55,206 nt of DNA from Rachicladosporium sp. CCFEE 5018 (lineage: Eukaryota; Ascomycota; Dothideomycetes; Cladosporiales; Cladosporiaceae): assembly GCA_002077045.2 (NCBI GenBank), contig KZ111140.1:682960-738165 (forward strand). Direction: 5' to 3'. The translations under genes and the position numbers were made by a program. Numbering within the stretch: the stretch's first letter is position 1; each line of letters begins with the position of its first letter. Of this stretch, positions 1 to 9,394 are shown piece after piece. A model generated the notes under the pieces. That model had not been told where the DNA came from, did no database searches, and was given only the letters and a program-made list of their open reading frames with translations.

Positions 1-2
1 CA

Positions 3-2507
3 TCTGCTGAGACAAATGGAGTGGGTGCCAGCAGGAAGCGGAGGCGAGGTGGCAGCGATGTCCTATCAGCGGACGTACACGGCGCAACCAACGGCTACGC
101 TTCACCGGCGACTCCACCACCAGCTGACAAGGCTGGGCAAGGTCTTGCTGGCATCAACCCGCAGATCGTCAAGGAATCGGCCAAGCTTCTCAAGTCATCA
201 ACGCCGCTGACGAAGCTTAACACGATTTCTCTGCTGAAGGACATGGTGATTGCGCAGCAGGGCGGTCTCTCTGAGCACGCAGATCTGGTCCTTGGTCCTG
301 TCGTGGACGCCATGAAGACAGCTAACGAGACTTCGTCCTCGCTGTCGGGCAACGCGCTCCGCATCGAGTGCCTCATCCTGCTCCGCGTTATTGCAGAGCA
401 TCACTCCAGCAAGATCATCGCGGCTCATCTGGACAAGCTCGTCCCGGCATTGGTGTCTGCGGCTAAGGACCGCTTCACCAAGGTGTCGAGCGAGGCTCTA
501 GCCACGATCGAGGTGTACGTTAAGGCTCTCACGCCGCCTAGGTCTGCTGCTAGCAAGAAGCAGAATATTGAGTACATTGAGCAGCTGTTTGAAGTCATCA
601 CCGAGCGTATTGGATCTCAGGACGCAGACACGGAGGTCAGGCAGAAGGCTGTGCAGGCTCTGGGCTTGCTCATCGGGCGGACCTCTGGGTCTGCAGGCGG
701 TAATTCGCTTTCCCAGCAAAATCGCTCCGCCGGCCAGCAGCTCATTGCTGATCGCATGAAGAATGAGCTCACGCGCCTATCCTGCGTACGCGCTGTCGAT
801 ACTATCGCGGTGCTCGCGCAGAGTGGCAAGGACTTCAAGCCCGGGTTCGTCAACGCTGTGGCTGTTGAGCTGGGCGCACAGCTGCGCAAGTCTAGCCGAT
901 CTCTGCGAGGTGCAAGCTTGAGTGCACTACGTATGCTTGCAGTCAATCAGGCTGCGCGCGAATCGATGGATGATGCTACGGTCAAAGAGGTGATCGAGGC
1001 GTTACTTCCATTACTGCAAGAGGGTGATCTGCACATGTTGGGACCGGCTCTCATCATTCTCGGCGCAATTGCGAAGGAGAAGTCGAAGTTGATCGCCACA
1101 CCGCCGGTGATCAGCGCAATCTGTAACATTACGTCGGACTCTGTTGCAGGCACTGCGCTCGAAGCACTGGTTGCTTGCGTCGAGGCGATTGGTAAGGCAG
1201 GAGCTGGACAGCCGCTGATGGCTGCCCTCCTCAAGCAGGGCACGCAAGGCGATACAGACGTCTCTGGTCGTGTCATCGGGACCCTGCTCGTGTCTGGTGG
1301 TGCGAGTGTAGGCGTGAAGCTTGACAGCTTCCTTAGCGAGCTGCAGACCCAGCCAGATGAAGACAAGAAGTGCCTGGCTCTCTTAGTACTCGGCGAGACT
1401 GGTCTTCGCATGGGCTCTGCTTGTCAGCTCACACCGCAGAACTTCATACCATACTTCGAGGACCCCTCCGAGAAGACCAAGCTTGCTGCTGCCATCGCGC
1501 TAGGCCGTGCAGGAGCTGGTAACGTCACCACCTACCTCCCTCAAATCTTATCCTCCATGTCGCAGGGCCGCCAGTACCTCCTCCTTCACTCCATCAAAGA
1601 GCTCCTGCAACACTCTGCTGCCGAAGAAGAAATCCGGCCGCACACCTCCGCCTTATGGAACGCAATCCTGAATTCAGGCCAGGCAGAAGACAACAAGATC
1701 GTGTCCGCCGAATGCATCGGCCGTCTCGCGATCATAGCCCCTACAGCCTACCTCCCGCAACTTCAAACCTTCCTACAGAACCCCTCCCCCCTAATCCGCG
1801 GAATGGTCATCACAGCGCTCCGCTACGTCTTCTCCGACACCTCCAGCGCCTACAACTCCCACCTCCGCCCGCTCATAATCCCCATCCTGGCAACCATGCT
1901 CGCCGACACAGATCTCGAGAACCAGCGCCTCTCACTATCGGCTTTCAACTCCGCCTTCCACAACAAGCCCTCCCTCGTCTTACCCCACCTCGCAGACCTA
2001 CTGCCCTACGCCATGCAAGCTACCCTCCCTCGCCCGGAGCTGATCCGCGAAGTGACCATGGGCCCCTTCAAACACAAAGTCGACGACGGCCTCGAGATCC
2101 GCAAATCCGCTTACGAAACTCTGTACGCTCTGCTAGACGACCCTGCCGCGCGGCAGTACCTCGACCTGCCTGCGTTCTACTCCCGCATCCTAGCCGGCGT
2201 CTCCGACGACCACGAGATCCGCATCTTGGCCTGCACCGTCTTGTCCAAATTGCTCCCGCTCTACCCTGCCGAGTCCGCGCGCCGCTTAGACCCGCTAGCG
2301 CAGGTTTTCAGAGGCGTGCTGGGCACGAAGTTGAAGGATACTGCTGTTAAGCAGGAACTGGAGAAGTTGGCTGAGGAGCAGCGCGCGGTGATTAGGGTGT
2401 CGCTTGGGTTCCAGAGGGTGTTTGGTGGGGATGGGGAGAGTAGGGCTTGGAGGGAATTTTGGGATGGGGTGAAGAGGGAGTTTAGTGCGATGTTGAAGGG
2501 TTGTTGA
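3..2507 (+). CDS. Cullin-associated NEDD8-dissociated protein (CAND1/TIP120), 5'-truncated
   Basis: The frame is open from the left window edge, so the start lies outside; 834 codons are visible and the stop is TGA at 2505-2507. The protein is a continuous array of HEAT-like helical repeats. A TIP120 C-terminal signature (MGPFKHKVDDGLEIRKSAYE) begins near base 2058. CAND1 binds cullin-RING ligases that lack NEDD8 and exchanges their substrate receptors, so it acts in SCF assembly in cytosol and nucleus. Family members are about 1,200-1,350 residues, so roughly the first third is missing here. No intron is needed in the visible part. The last 150 bases are G-rich and encode a less conserved tail. 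The window also holds an F-box protein (SAF1-like, 29.2-31.5 kb), a functional but not physical link. Family assignment is firm; the N-terminus cannot be judged. Confidence 0.9.
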   Translation, partial: SAETNGVGASRKRRRGGSDVLSADVHGATNGYASPATPPPADKAGQGLAGINPQIVKESAKLLKSSTPLTKLNTISLLKDMVIAQQGGLSEHADLVLGPVVDAMKTANETSSSLSGNALRIECLILLRVIAEHHSSKIIAAHLDKLVPALVSAAKDRFTKVSSEALATIEVYVKALTPPRSAASKKQNIEYIEQLFEVITERIGSQDADTEVRQKAVQALGLLIGRTSGSAGGNSLSQQNRSAGQQLIADRMKNELTRLSCVRAVDTIAVLAQSGKDFKPGFVNAVAVELGAQLRKSSRSLRGASLSALRMLAVNQAARESMDDATVKEVIEALLPLLQEGDLHMLGPALIILGAIAKEKSKLIATPPVISAICNITSDSVAGTALEALVACVEAIGKAGAGQPLMAALLKQGTQGDTDVSGRVIGTLLVSGGASVGVKLDSFLSELQTQPDEDKKCLALLVLGETGLRMGSACQLTPQNFIPYFEDPSEKTKLAAAIALGRAGAGNVTTYLPQILSSMSQGRQYLLLHSIKELLQHSAAEEEIRPHTSALWNAILNSGQAEDNKIVSAECIGRLAIIAPTAYLPQLQTFLQNPSPLIRGMVITALRYVFSDTSSAYNSHLRPLIIPILATMLADTDLENQRLSLSAFNSAFHNKPSLVLPHLADLLPYAMQATLPRPELIREVTMGPFKHKVDDGLEIRKSAYETLYALLDDPAARQYLDLPAFYSRILAGVSDDHEIRILACTVLSKLLPLYPAESARRLDPLAQVFRGVLGTKLKDTAVKQELEKLAEEQRAVIRVSLGFQRVFGGDGESRAWREFWDGVKREFSAMLKGC

Positions 2508-3054
2508 GGAGGAGGGGCGGGAGAGATAGAGGCGTTTTGAAGGAGAAGAGCAGTGGGACGGCAAGAGGTCACGGGACCGAAGCGAGATGAGGACGTTTGT
2601 GCTCTAGACCGCGTCATGGGTGGACTCGCGGACTATGAGCGCAATGCTTTTCACAGGATCGCTTGCTTTGCGCTCGGTCCATGCAGCGCTGCTCTGCAGG
2701 ACAGCTCGCGATAGATACCTTATCCAAGCCCGGTGTTGGGCTCGATGGCGCAAGCCTTGGCTAGCGTGCAGAAGCATCTTTCGCACCGTCTCTCTGGGCA
2801 TTTGGCCGCTACTTTCCCTGCAATGTTCCTCCGAACAGCCCTAGGAAATCTCGCTATTCCCCCTTTTTGCCTCATGGTTGCCGAAAATGCTCATTGCCGT
2901 AACTTTGACTCTGACCTCCGCGCTTCGCTATATGTACAGGTCTATCGATTGTACAGGCCGCTTTTATCCAGAATTGCCGCCTATTGCTGATGCTGCCGCC
3001 GCCGCCGCCATTTCGCTGAAATTACACATTTGCACGCACATGTGCTGACTTACC
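2508..3054. other. Intergenic between convergent CAND1 and OAC1 3' ends
   Basis: This 547-base gap between two convergent genes has no protein-like open frame. It holds a short GCC-type trinucleotide run at about 2993-3010. Polyadenylation signals for both genes should lie here, but none stands out. Confidence 0.6.
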
Positions 3055-4160
3055 TTATATCTTCTCCTTCACCCGATCCGGTAGTATTCTATCCTCGAAC
3101 CGCCGCATGAGCTTGTTCGTCTGCTCCGCTAGAGATAGCGTCAAGATCTGCGACCCGTTATTAGGCATCAAAGATTTCGAGGAGCTCGAAGTTCTCCGTT
3201 TCCCTTCACGTGTGACTTACAGTATGCGGCAATATCCGCGCCAAATGGGCGAAGAAGCCCTTGTACAGCGCCAATGGGCCCTCGGCCTTGATAGTCTTGT
3301 ATAGACAATCGAACGCGCTCTTGTACAAGTTGCCAGTCTGGTTGTACATTCGACTCATGATTGTGTCGGGCGGATGCATCACCACGCAGACCACCATACC
3401 GGACGCTGCGGAGCTGAGCAAATGCAGCGCTGGGCCCTCTTTGAGATCGAAATGCCGCACTAATCGCCGTTTGGCGAAGAAGTAGGTCGGAAGCTGGACT
3501 GACGACCCGAACCCCGTCCGCACCATCGCCGGCCCTACACCCCGAAAAAGACCCCGGATTCCTTCAGCGCGGTAGACTTGTCCGAGACCGTCCATGCGCT
3601 TTTGTAGAGATGCTGCGTGCCCACTGGCAGGAAGGGAGAGTAAGACTGCAGGCGAGTCTTGATCAGGAAGAAGGGGGAGCCTGCTGCTGCGCCGAGGATT
3701 CCCGAAGCGGCGCCCGAGGCGATGTTGATGGGTAGGGACTGCATGGCTTTTACGCGCGGGTCGGTCGTGTGGGTGGGCGAGTGGGTGAGGACTAGGGAGT
3801 TCATGGAGACGCGGAGGGGCTCGTAGAAGCCGAGTCGACAGCCGTTGAGGGTCATTTGGTAGATGTACTGCGTTCCTCCCTGTTAGCTGTCGCTTCTTCC
3901 TTCGCCATGCGTGTGCGCGACTGTGGCTAGAGACGTACTGCACAGCTCAATCCCCTCAGTAGTCCTTTCATTCCCTCGTTTTGAAAGACGATCTTCATGC
4001 CATGGAAGACGCCTCGGTATAGTCGCGGCGCATCTTGCTTCGCCTTCAGCTCGCCCTGCAATTGCAATCGAATTTTGATCGTTTCAAAAGAGTGTGTCAC
4101 CGTCACGGCGCCGCAACCTGCTATGCCGCCTGCTATGAATGATCCAATGCCCGTCGACAT
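3055..4160 (-). CDS. OAC1: Mitochondrial oxaloacetate/sulfate carrier (OAC1/SLC25A34-35 type), with an apparent frameshift in exon 2
   Basis: Three exons on the minus strand: 4160-3939, 3867-3221 and 3147-3055, separated by introns of 71 nt (GTACGT...CAG) and 73 nt (GTAAGT...CAG). The product is an inner-membrane carrier with three repeats, each carrying a P/S-x-[DE]-x-x-[KR]-type motif (SFETIKIRLQ, SPFFLIKTRLQ, HPPDTIMSRMY). Between the repeats the residue pattern follows yeast Oac1p (YIYQMTLNGCRLGFYEP; NQTGNLYKSAFDCL). Oac1 imports oxaloacetate, sulfate and isopropylmalate-type anions. The ATG at 4160 starts MSTGIGSFIAGG directly before helix 1. Exon 2 is 647 nt, one short of a multiple of three. 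The frame breaks at the A4 run (minus strand, 3600-3603), with conserved carrier sequence on both sides. It is either a sequencing or assembly deletion or a real null allele. Confidence 0.85.
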
Positions 4161-4852
4161 CTTCGCGACTCCGACGGCTAAGTGCGCACTTGGCAAGGAA
4201 CGGTTATTGCGCGTCCATGTGGAATGCGGGGATAGATGCGTCTGATGCTTGGGAACAGTAGCGAATGAAACACAACGAAGGATGCTGTTCAGGCCATTTC
4301 CTCAATGCTGACTGTGTGAGATGTTCGACAGGAGCCAGACTTTTGGAGCTCGGTTCGGCTCACCTGCCACTAGTGCACACGTGACAGCGGAATCCTTCCA
4401 CGAAAGCCTAATGCCAAAGCGCGGGGTCGGTACTCGCACCCCACCTCGCTCGGAGGAACAAGAGAGTCAGCATGAAATTAGTCGTACATGGGTGCTTGTA
4501 TATGATGTGAGATGCCTAGCCCGGGCTGATGATCCATACAGCAACACAGCTAAGACTGCTGGTGCGGAACCCAGAAGCGGTACCGCTATGTGATCATTGG
4601 CAACAGGCCCCCCAGCGCCCTCAAGCCCACTCCCACAGCCGTTGGACGAGTGGAGAGCTACTCCTCACGGCCATGAAGCCACGGCTGCCAATGCGGCTGC
4701 TGCGCGCTCCGAGTTTGACCCTCGCGACCTCAGCTATATAACTTTCCAGCCCACCCAGCATGACTGGACGAGCATCTGCGAACATCCCTAAGTCGCTGCG
4801 AGATCTCTGGAAACACCACGACGAACACGGCAGACAGTCTACACCTGACAAC
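4161..4852. promoter_or_regulatory. Divergent promoter region, OAC1 and alcohol dehydrogenase
   Basis: These 692 bases separate the two divergent start codons. A CACGTGAC element (bHLH/Cbf1-type E-box) lies at 4378-4385. A TATATAA box lies at 4736-4742 on the plus strand. The in-frame ATG at 4760 is only 18 bases past the TATA box, so it is probably upstream of the transcription start. This supports the ATG at 4853 for the dehydrogenase. Confidence 0.5.
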
Positions 4853-6104
4853 ATGTCTTCAGCAAAAGCTATCGTCTCGCACGACACCCATGCCAACGGG
4901 GGCTGGAAGCTGGAGGATGTCACTGTGAGGAAGCCTGGTGACGGCGAGTTGCTGGTCGAGATGGTCGCTACCGTGTGTTGTTCGACAGTAATGGAGTCTT
5001 CCGCACCGCTGACTGTCCGCAGGGCGTCTGCCACACTGATGCCCTCATCGGTGGCATTCCAGACGGCGCCTCGCCAGTCGCCTTCTACCCCCGCGTGCTC
5101 GGACACGAAGGTCACTACCTCGCACCCTTGTGCACCCAGCCCTCGTACTGATCATTCTAGGCTCCGGCTACGTCAAAGAAGTCGGCTCAAATGTGACCGT
5201 CGCCAAAGTCGGCGACCCAGTCCTGCTATCCTACGCCTTTTGCAACAACTGCCCAGCCTGCAAGTCAAACGGCCACTCGCACTGCCCCGACTTCACAGAG
5301 CTGAATTTCACCAAGAACGCCGCCTCCCCGATCTTCACGCCCTCCAAAGGTGGTAATGAGAACAGCATCCACGGCGCTTTCTTCGGCCAATCCTCCTTCG
5401 CCTCACTGTCTACCGTCCGCGCCTGCTCAGTCGTAAACGCCAAAGACCTCATCAAATCAAAGGAAGACCTCCAGCTCTTCGCCCCACTCGGCTGCGGCAT
5501 CCAGACCGGCGCAGGCACAGTCATCAACGCCGCCAAAGCCACGAAAGACGACATAGTCTGCATCATGGGTCTCGGCGGTGTCGGGCTCTCCGCAATCATG
5601 GCCGCCAAAATCCAAGGCTCTCGAATCATCATCGGCGTCGACCGCGTGCAGTCCCGTCTCGAGCTCGCCAAAGAGCTAGGCGCAACCCACATCGTTGACG
5701 GCTCCGCTTTGAAAGAAGGCCAATCCCTCACGGACGCCATCAAAGCTCTTTCCGAAGACCTAGGCCCCACGGTGGTAATCGACACCACCGGCGCGCCGCC
5801 CCTGATTCAAGCTGGCTTCGACTCTGCGCGCAACAAAGGCCGCGTGATCCAAGTCGGCTCCTCGCCGTTCGATTTCAACATGTCCATCAACATGTTCGCA
5901 TTCATGATGCGGGGCGTGACTTTTAGCGGCGCTATCGAGGGGCAGGCGTACCCGCCTGAGTTTGTGCCGAAGATGGTGCAGTGGTATCGGGATGGGAAGT
6001 TTCCCGTGGATAAGCTGGTGAAGTTTATGGCGGTTGATAAATTTGAGCAGGCATTGGAGGAGATGCATAGTGGTAAGACTATTAAGCCTATACTTACGTA
6101 CTAG
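4853..6104 (+). CDS. Zinc-dependent alcohol dehydrogenase, NAD(P)-linked (MDR family, aryl-alcohol type)
   Basis: Exons 4853-4972, 5023-5110 and 5161-6104 with two 50-nt introns give 383 residues. Catalytic zinc ligands are visible at C43 (GVCHTD), H68-E69 (GHEGSG) and C181 (GCGIQTGAG). The structural zinc lobe has C97, C100, C103 and C111 in the usual spacing. The Rossmann motif GLGGVG is at 206-211, and D230 after the second strand favours NAD over NADP. The layout matches class III/aryl-alcohol dehydrogenases such as benzyl alcohol dehydrogenase, which oxidise primary alcohols to aldehydes. The true substrate cannot be read from sequence. An in-frame ATG at 4760 would add 31 residues that do not look like family sequence. 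The position of the TATA box argues against it. The second intron ends TTCTAG. Confidence 0.88.
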
Positions 6105-6446
6105 ACTAAGAGTGGGACCCTCCGACAACTCTGGTGGAAGCTGGCTCAGACGTGCGCCTGTGTGGGCTTACACTTCAGGGTGACACGAAGTCATTGAGCA
6201 GCGGATAGGATCGCATCGACAAGTGTATGGAGGCAGTACTTCCCGTGAGAATCTATGATCATTCATTCCGCAATTCGAACGGCGTGTTAGCAGTCATTAT
6301 CCATTGGAGTACTCATTGCGATGGTACCTTGATGGCTTGATGAATCGCCAATGCCGAACTCCGCACAAATGTAGACATCATCACCTTGCCTCTGCTCCCC
6401 ATGTCCATAACATCCCCCCACACAAAGCTCTGACAACTCGCCCACA
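6105..6446. other. Intergenic, presumed COQ6 promoter
   Basis: A 342-base gap upstream of COQ6. The last 90 bases before the ATG are pyrimidine- and CCCC-rich, which is common in filamentous fungal 5' UTRs. I see no clear TATA box or other motif. Confidence 0.5.
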
Positions 6447-7991
6447 ATGCTCCTTTCCACATCTCCCGCTCTCCGCGCCTCCTTCTTCGCCCTCCCCCCT
6501 TCCCTCCGTCGAGCCTGCTACGCCACAGCCGCCTCTCCTTCGGCTTCGCATCCCGAGATCTTCGACCTTGTTTGCGTAGGCGGCGGACCCGCAGGCCTCA
6601 GCTTAATATCATCGCTAAAGTCTCAAGCTTCGACAAAGGGACTCAAGATCGCGCTTATAGATGCACAAAAGTTGGCGTCCACTCCGAAGATTGGACTTGA
6701 GGATGGCGGAGCGAGGGAGTTCTCGAACCGCTGCTCGTCGCTCACGCCCGCTTCGGTGAAGTTCCTGAAGCGGATAGAGGCGTGGGAGAACGTGGCGCAA
6801 AGCAGGGTGCAAGCGTATACGGGCATGGAGGTATGGGACGGCGTGAGCGGGGCAAAGATCAATTTCGAGCCTCTCGATCGAGGCAAAGTGGCGGGCGTGA
6901 TGGAGAGTCTGGGGAGACTAGCGCCTGGCTCTAGCCTGGGAAAAATTGGAAGCGAGGAGGGGCCGGGAGAGGTGGCGACGATGTGCGAGAACAACAATCT
7001 CACAGCCGCGCTGGGGGAGAGGGTACGAGGATTGGAGGGGGTGGAGGTGCTGGACGGAATGAAAGTGGAGGGTATTGAGTTGGGGCCGGAGAAGGAGAAA
7101 GATGGTATGAGTCTGGATCTGTCGCTTTGGCCTGTACTGCGATTACCTGGCGACCGCAGGATCGCTGCTAGACTACTCGTCGGAGCCGACGGTGCGAATA
7201 GCCCGGTGCGGACGTTCGCAGACATACCGAGCAAAGGCTGGGACTACCACCAACACGGCGTCGTCGCGACACTGCAATTGGATCGAGTCTACGATGTATC
7301 CGCCCCTCGGAAGGCCTACCAACGCTTCCTCCCCACTGGCCCCATAGCCCTGCTTCCCCTGCCAGGCAACAAAGCAAGTCTAGTGTGGTCTACCACCACC
7401 GCCCTCGCCTCGCAGCTCAAATCCCTCCCGCCCGCAGAATTCACAGCCGCCGTGAACGCCGCGTTCCGCTTACTCACGACAGATATCAGCTACATGCTCA
7501 CGCACTCCACAGCCTCCCAGGATCTAGACTGGCGGGAGTCGCAAACCGACACCGCCGCTCTTGGCCTGCCGTTAGACTTCCCTCGCGTCGAATCCGTGGT
7601 CTCCGGCTCCATCGCCTCTTTTCCATTGCGCATGCGCCACGCCTCAACCTACACCGGCCACCGAATCGCCCTCATCGGCGACGCAGCACACACCATCCAC
7701 CCCCTTGCCGGCCAAGGTCTAAACCTCGGTCTCGCTGACTCAGAATCTCTCGCCCGCCACTTAGCTACCGGTATGGAAGCCGGCATGGACATCGGCAGTT
7801 GCTGGTGTCTCGATGGGTACGGGAGTGATAGGTGGGGCAAAAATAACGCAATTATGGGGGTTGTGGATAAGGTTGGGAAGGTTTTTGGGGCGAGTGTTGG
7901 GCCGGTCGTTTGGGCGAGGAGTGCGGGGTTTCGGGTTATTGAGGGGATGGGGTGGGTTAAGGGGGGTTTGATGAGGGGGGCTAGTGGATGA
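6447..7991 (+). CDS. COQ6: Ubiquinone biosynthesis flavin monooxygenase Coq6
   Basis: Single exon, 514 residues. The first 35 residues are rich in Arg, Ser and Ala without acidic residues, a good mitochondrial presequence. The FAD-binding GGGPAG is at 45-50. The UbiH/COQ6 motif VGADGANSPVR starts at 245, and the second FAD motif GDAAHTIHPLAGQGLNLGL starts at 411. Coq6 hydroxylates the C5 position of the coenzyme Q ring in the matrix-side CoQ synthome, with electrons from ferredoxin. Length is in the family range (about 480-520). The C-terminal 80 codons change to a G-rich strand composition (7830-7990) and are less conserved than the core. They still contain the usual hydrophobic closing helix. 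No upstream ATG in frame competes. Confidence 0.93.
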   Translation: MLLSTSPALRASFFALPPSLRRACYATAASPSASHPEIFDLVCVGGGPAGLSLISSLKSQASTKGLKIALIDAQKLASTPKIGLEDGGAREFSNRCSSLTPASVKFLKRIEAWENVAQSRVQAYTGMEVWDGVSGAKINFEPLDRGKVAGVMESLGRLAPGSSLGKIGSEEGPGEVATMCENNNLTAALGERVRGLEGVEVLDGMKVEGIELGPEKEKDGMSLDLSLWPVLRLPGDRRIAARLLVGADGANSPVRTFADIPSKGWDYHQHGVVATLQLDRVYDVSAPRKAYQRFLPTGPIALLPLPGNKASLVWSTTTALASQLKSLPPAEFTAAVNAAFRLLTTDISYMLTHSTASQDLDWRESQTDTAALGLPLDFPRVESVVSGSIASFPLRMRHASTYTGHRIALIGDAAHTIHPLAGQGLNLGLADSESLARHLATGMEAGMDIGSCWCLDGYGSDRWGKNNAIMGVVDKVGKVFGASVGPVVWARSAGFRVIEGMGWVKGGLMRGASG

Positions 7992-8716
7992 GTGCAAGGA
8001 GGTTGTAGATATGTAGGTCTGTGTATCATGTAGCGTACAATGAGCGACAGTTTTTGCCATGGTTGTAGTTCTCGTCATTCACCCGAGCTACTGATCGTCT
8101 GAGCATCGCTTCCATCAGCTCCAGCGGGCGTGGGCCTTGCCACGATGAAACTTCTGAGCACAAGCTTCTGGCATCTATCTCCAACATCGCCTGTGGCGTG
8201 TAACGCCAGTCCTACGCCGTAGAACATGTCTTGGCCATCTTTCTCCGCGGTGCAATGCTGCTCCAATTGAAGTCCCACACCACTCGGACGGCTCGTTAAG
8301 CTGGTACCTGGCGCTGAATAACATTAGCCGTCGCGAGGCAATCTTTGTTGCAAAGTCGGCTCCGCAACGCACAGTGGTGCCGGTCTACCATATCGTACTG
8401 TCAATGCAGTTGTAGCAGCCAAATCCCCGGAACGGCGCTTCTTGGAGTCGGCTTTGCCAGGCCAAGCTCGTGTCCGCATCTCCTCACAGCGACCATCCAG
8501 CAGGCTGACACGGCATGTTGCAGACCGTCGTGCTCGTCATCTCCATGCGCGTGCACGACTCATTGTCTTACGACCGCGCGAGGCATAGTGACGACAAGAC
8601 CAAGCGTCCTTGGGGATGCATATAAGTCAAGTGAAGGGGCGCAGTCACGGTTCCGCAAGAGCACGAGCGTCTTGTCACTCGGAACTCTCTCACCAGATCT
8701 CGAATGCAAATCATCT
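7992..8716. other. Intergenic between convergent COQ6 and TRS31
   Basis: A 725-base 3'-3' gap. Open frames here have no family resemblance or protein-like composition. No RNA gene was recognised. Confidence 0.5.
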
Positions 8717-9394
8717 TCAGCCTGCATTTTTGAACGCCTCCTCCCTAGCCAACACGCTCTCCTTGAATCTCAACAGGAAGATCGTCTTCCCCGGCCACAT
8801 CTCATCCCCCTCTCCCGCCCAATGCGCACTGACACCCTCCGTCTCAAATCCCGCCGCATCACAAACCCCCTCCACAATACCCGCCACGAAAGCAGCGCAA
8901 TTCAACTGACTCATCTCCTTTGGAATACTAATATAAGTATTCACCACTGGCTCATTATCAACAATCATATACTCCTCCTTCTTACTGGTGCTCTGCTCTA
9001 ACGCGTCCGCACTGCGATTAAACAGCGCCCGCCACAGCGTCGTGTGAACGAACTGCAGCAAATCTAGGAGCCGCGTCGGTCGGGCAGCGGAGCGCGGCGG
9101 TTGACGATAGAGGAGCAAGTCGAGGAGCTTGAGGCCAATGGGGTAGCCGGCGCGGTTCAGGCGGGACTCAAGCTCGGCTACTGAAGGGGAGAGGGCGTGG
9201 TGGTAGGAGATGAGGGTGTTGAAGAGGTAGGCGAAGCTGGCTAGGGAGGTTTCGGCGGTTTTGGTGCGGTTAAGGTTGCGGTCGTAGATTGTTTTGCGGT
9301 TTGAGGGCGTGCGGAGGGAGGGGACGAAGGGTTTGCGGGGAGGGAGGGGGGTGATGGTCAGGGTTTGGGTGGTGGTCGTGGGAGGGGTGGCCAT
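8717..9394 (-). CDS. TRS31: TRAPP complex subunit Trs31 (TRAPPC5)
   Basis: Single exon, 225 residues, ATG at 9392-9394. After a Pro/Thr-rich N-terminus of about 35 residues, the Bet3-family fold begins at NLNRTKTAETSLASFAYLFN. It continues with a GYPIGLKLLDLL segment, the RLLDLLQFVHTTLWRALF helix and the C-terminal block EYMIVDNEPVVNTYISIPKE. Trs31 is a core subunit of TRAPP II/III, the exchange factor for Ypt1/Rab GTPases, and acts in ER-Golgi and autophagic traffic. Length agrees with fungal homologues (about 210-280). The gene is convergent with COQ6 and divergent from the PARG-like gene. Confidence 0.93.
   Translation of the reverse strand: MATPPTTTTQTLTITPLPPRKPFVPSLRTPSNRKTIYDRNLNRTKTAETSLASFAYLFNTLISYHHALSPSVAELESRLNRAGYPIGLKLLDLLLYRQPPRSAARPTRLLDLLQFVHTTLWRALFNRSADALEQSTSKKEEYMIVDNEPVVNTYISIPKEMSQLNCAAFVAGIVEGVCDAAGFETEGVSAHWAGEGDEMWPGKTIFLLRFKESVLAREEAFKNAG

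Noticed and set aside
16..210. Short plus-strand frame at the left edge
   Set aside because: It overlaps the CAND1 frame, which is open from the window start and has strong family identity.
3600..3660. A mini-intron explaining the OAC1 frame change
   Set aside because: The only visible GT...AG candidate (about 34 nt) is too short, does not restore the frame, and would delete conserved carrier residues.
3206..3943. Treating the two OAC1 frames as two separate genes
   Set aside because: Both frames belong to one carrier: repeats 1-2 in one and the end of repeat 2 through repeat 3 in the other, with a break of a single base.
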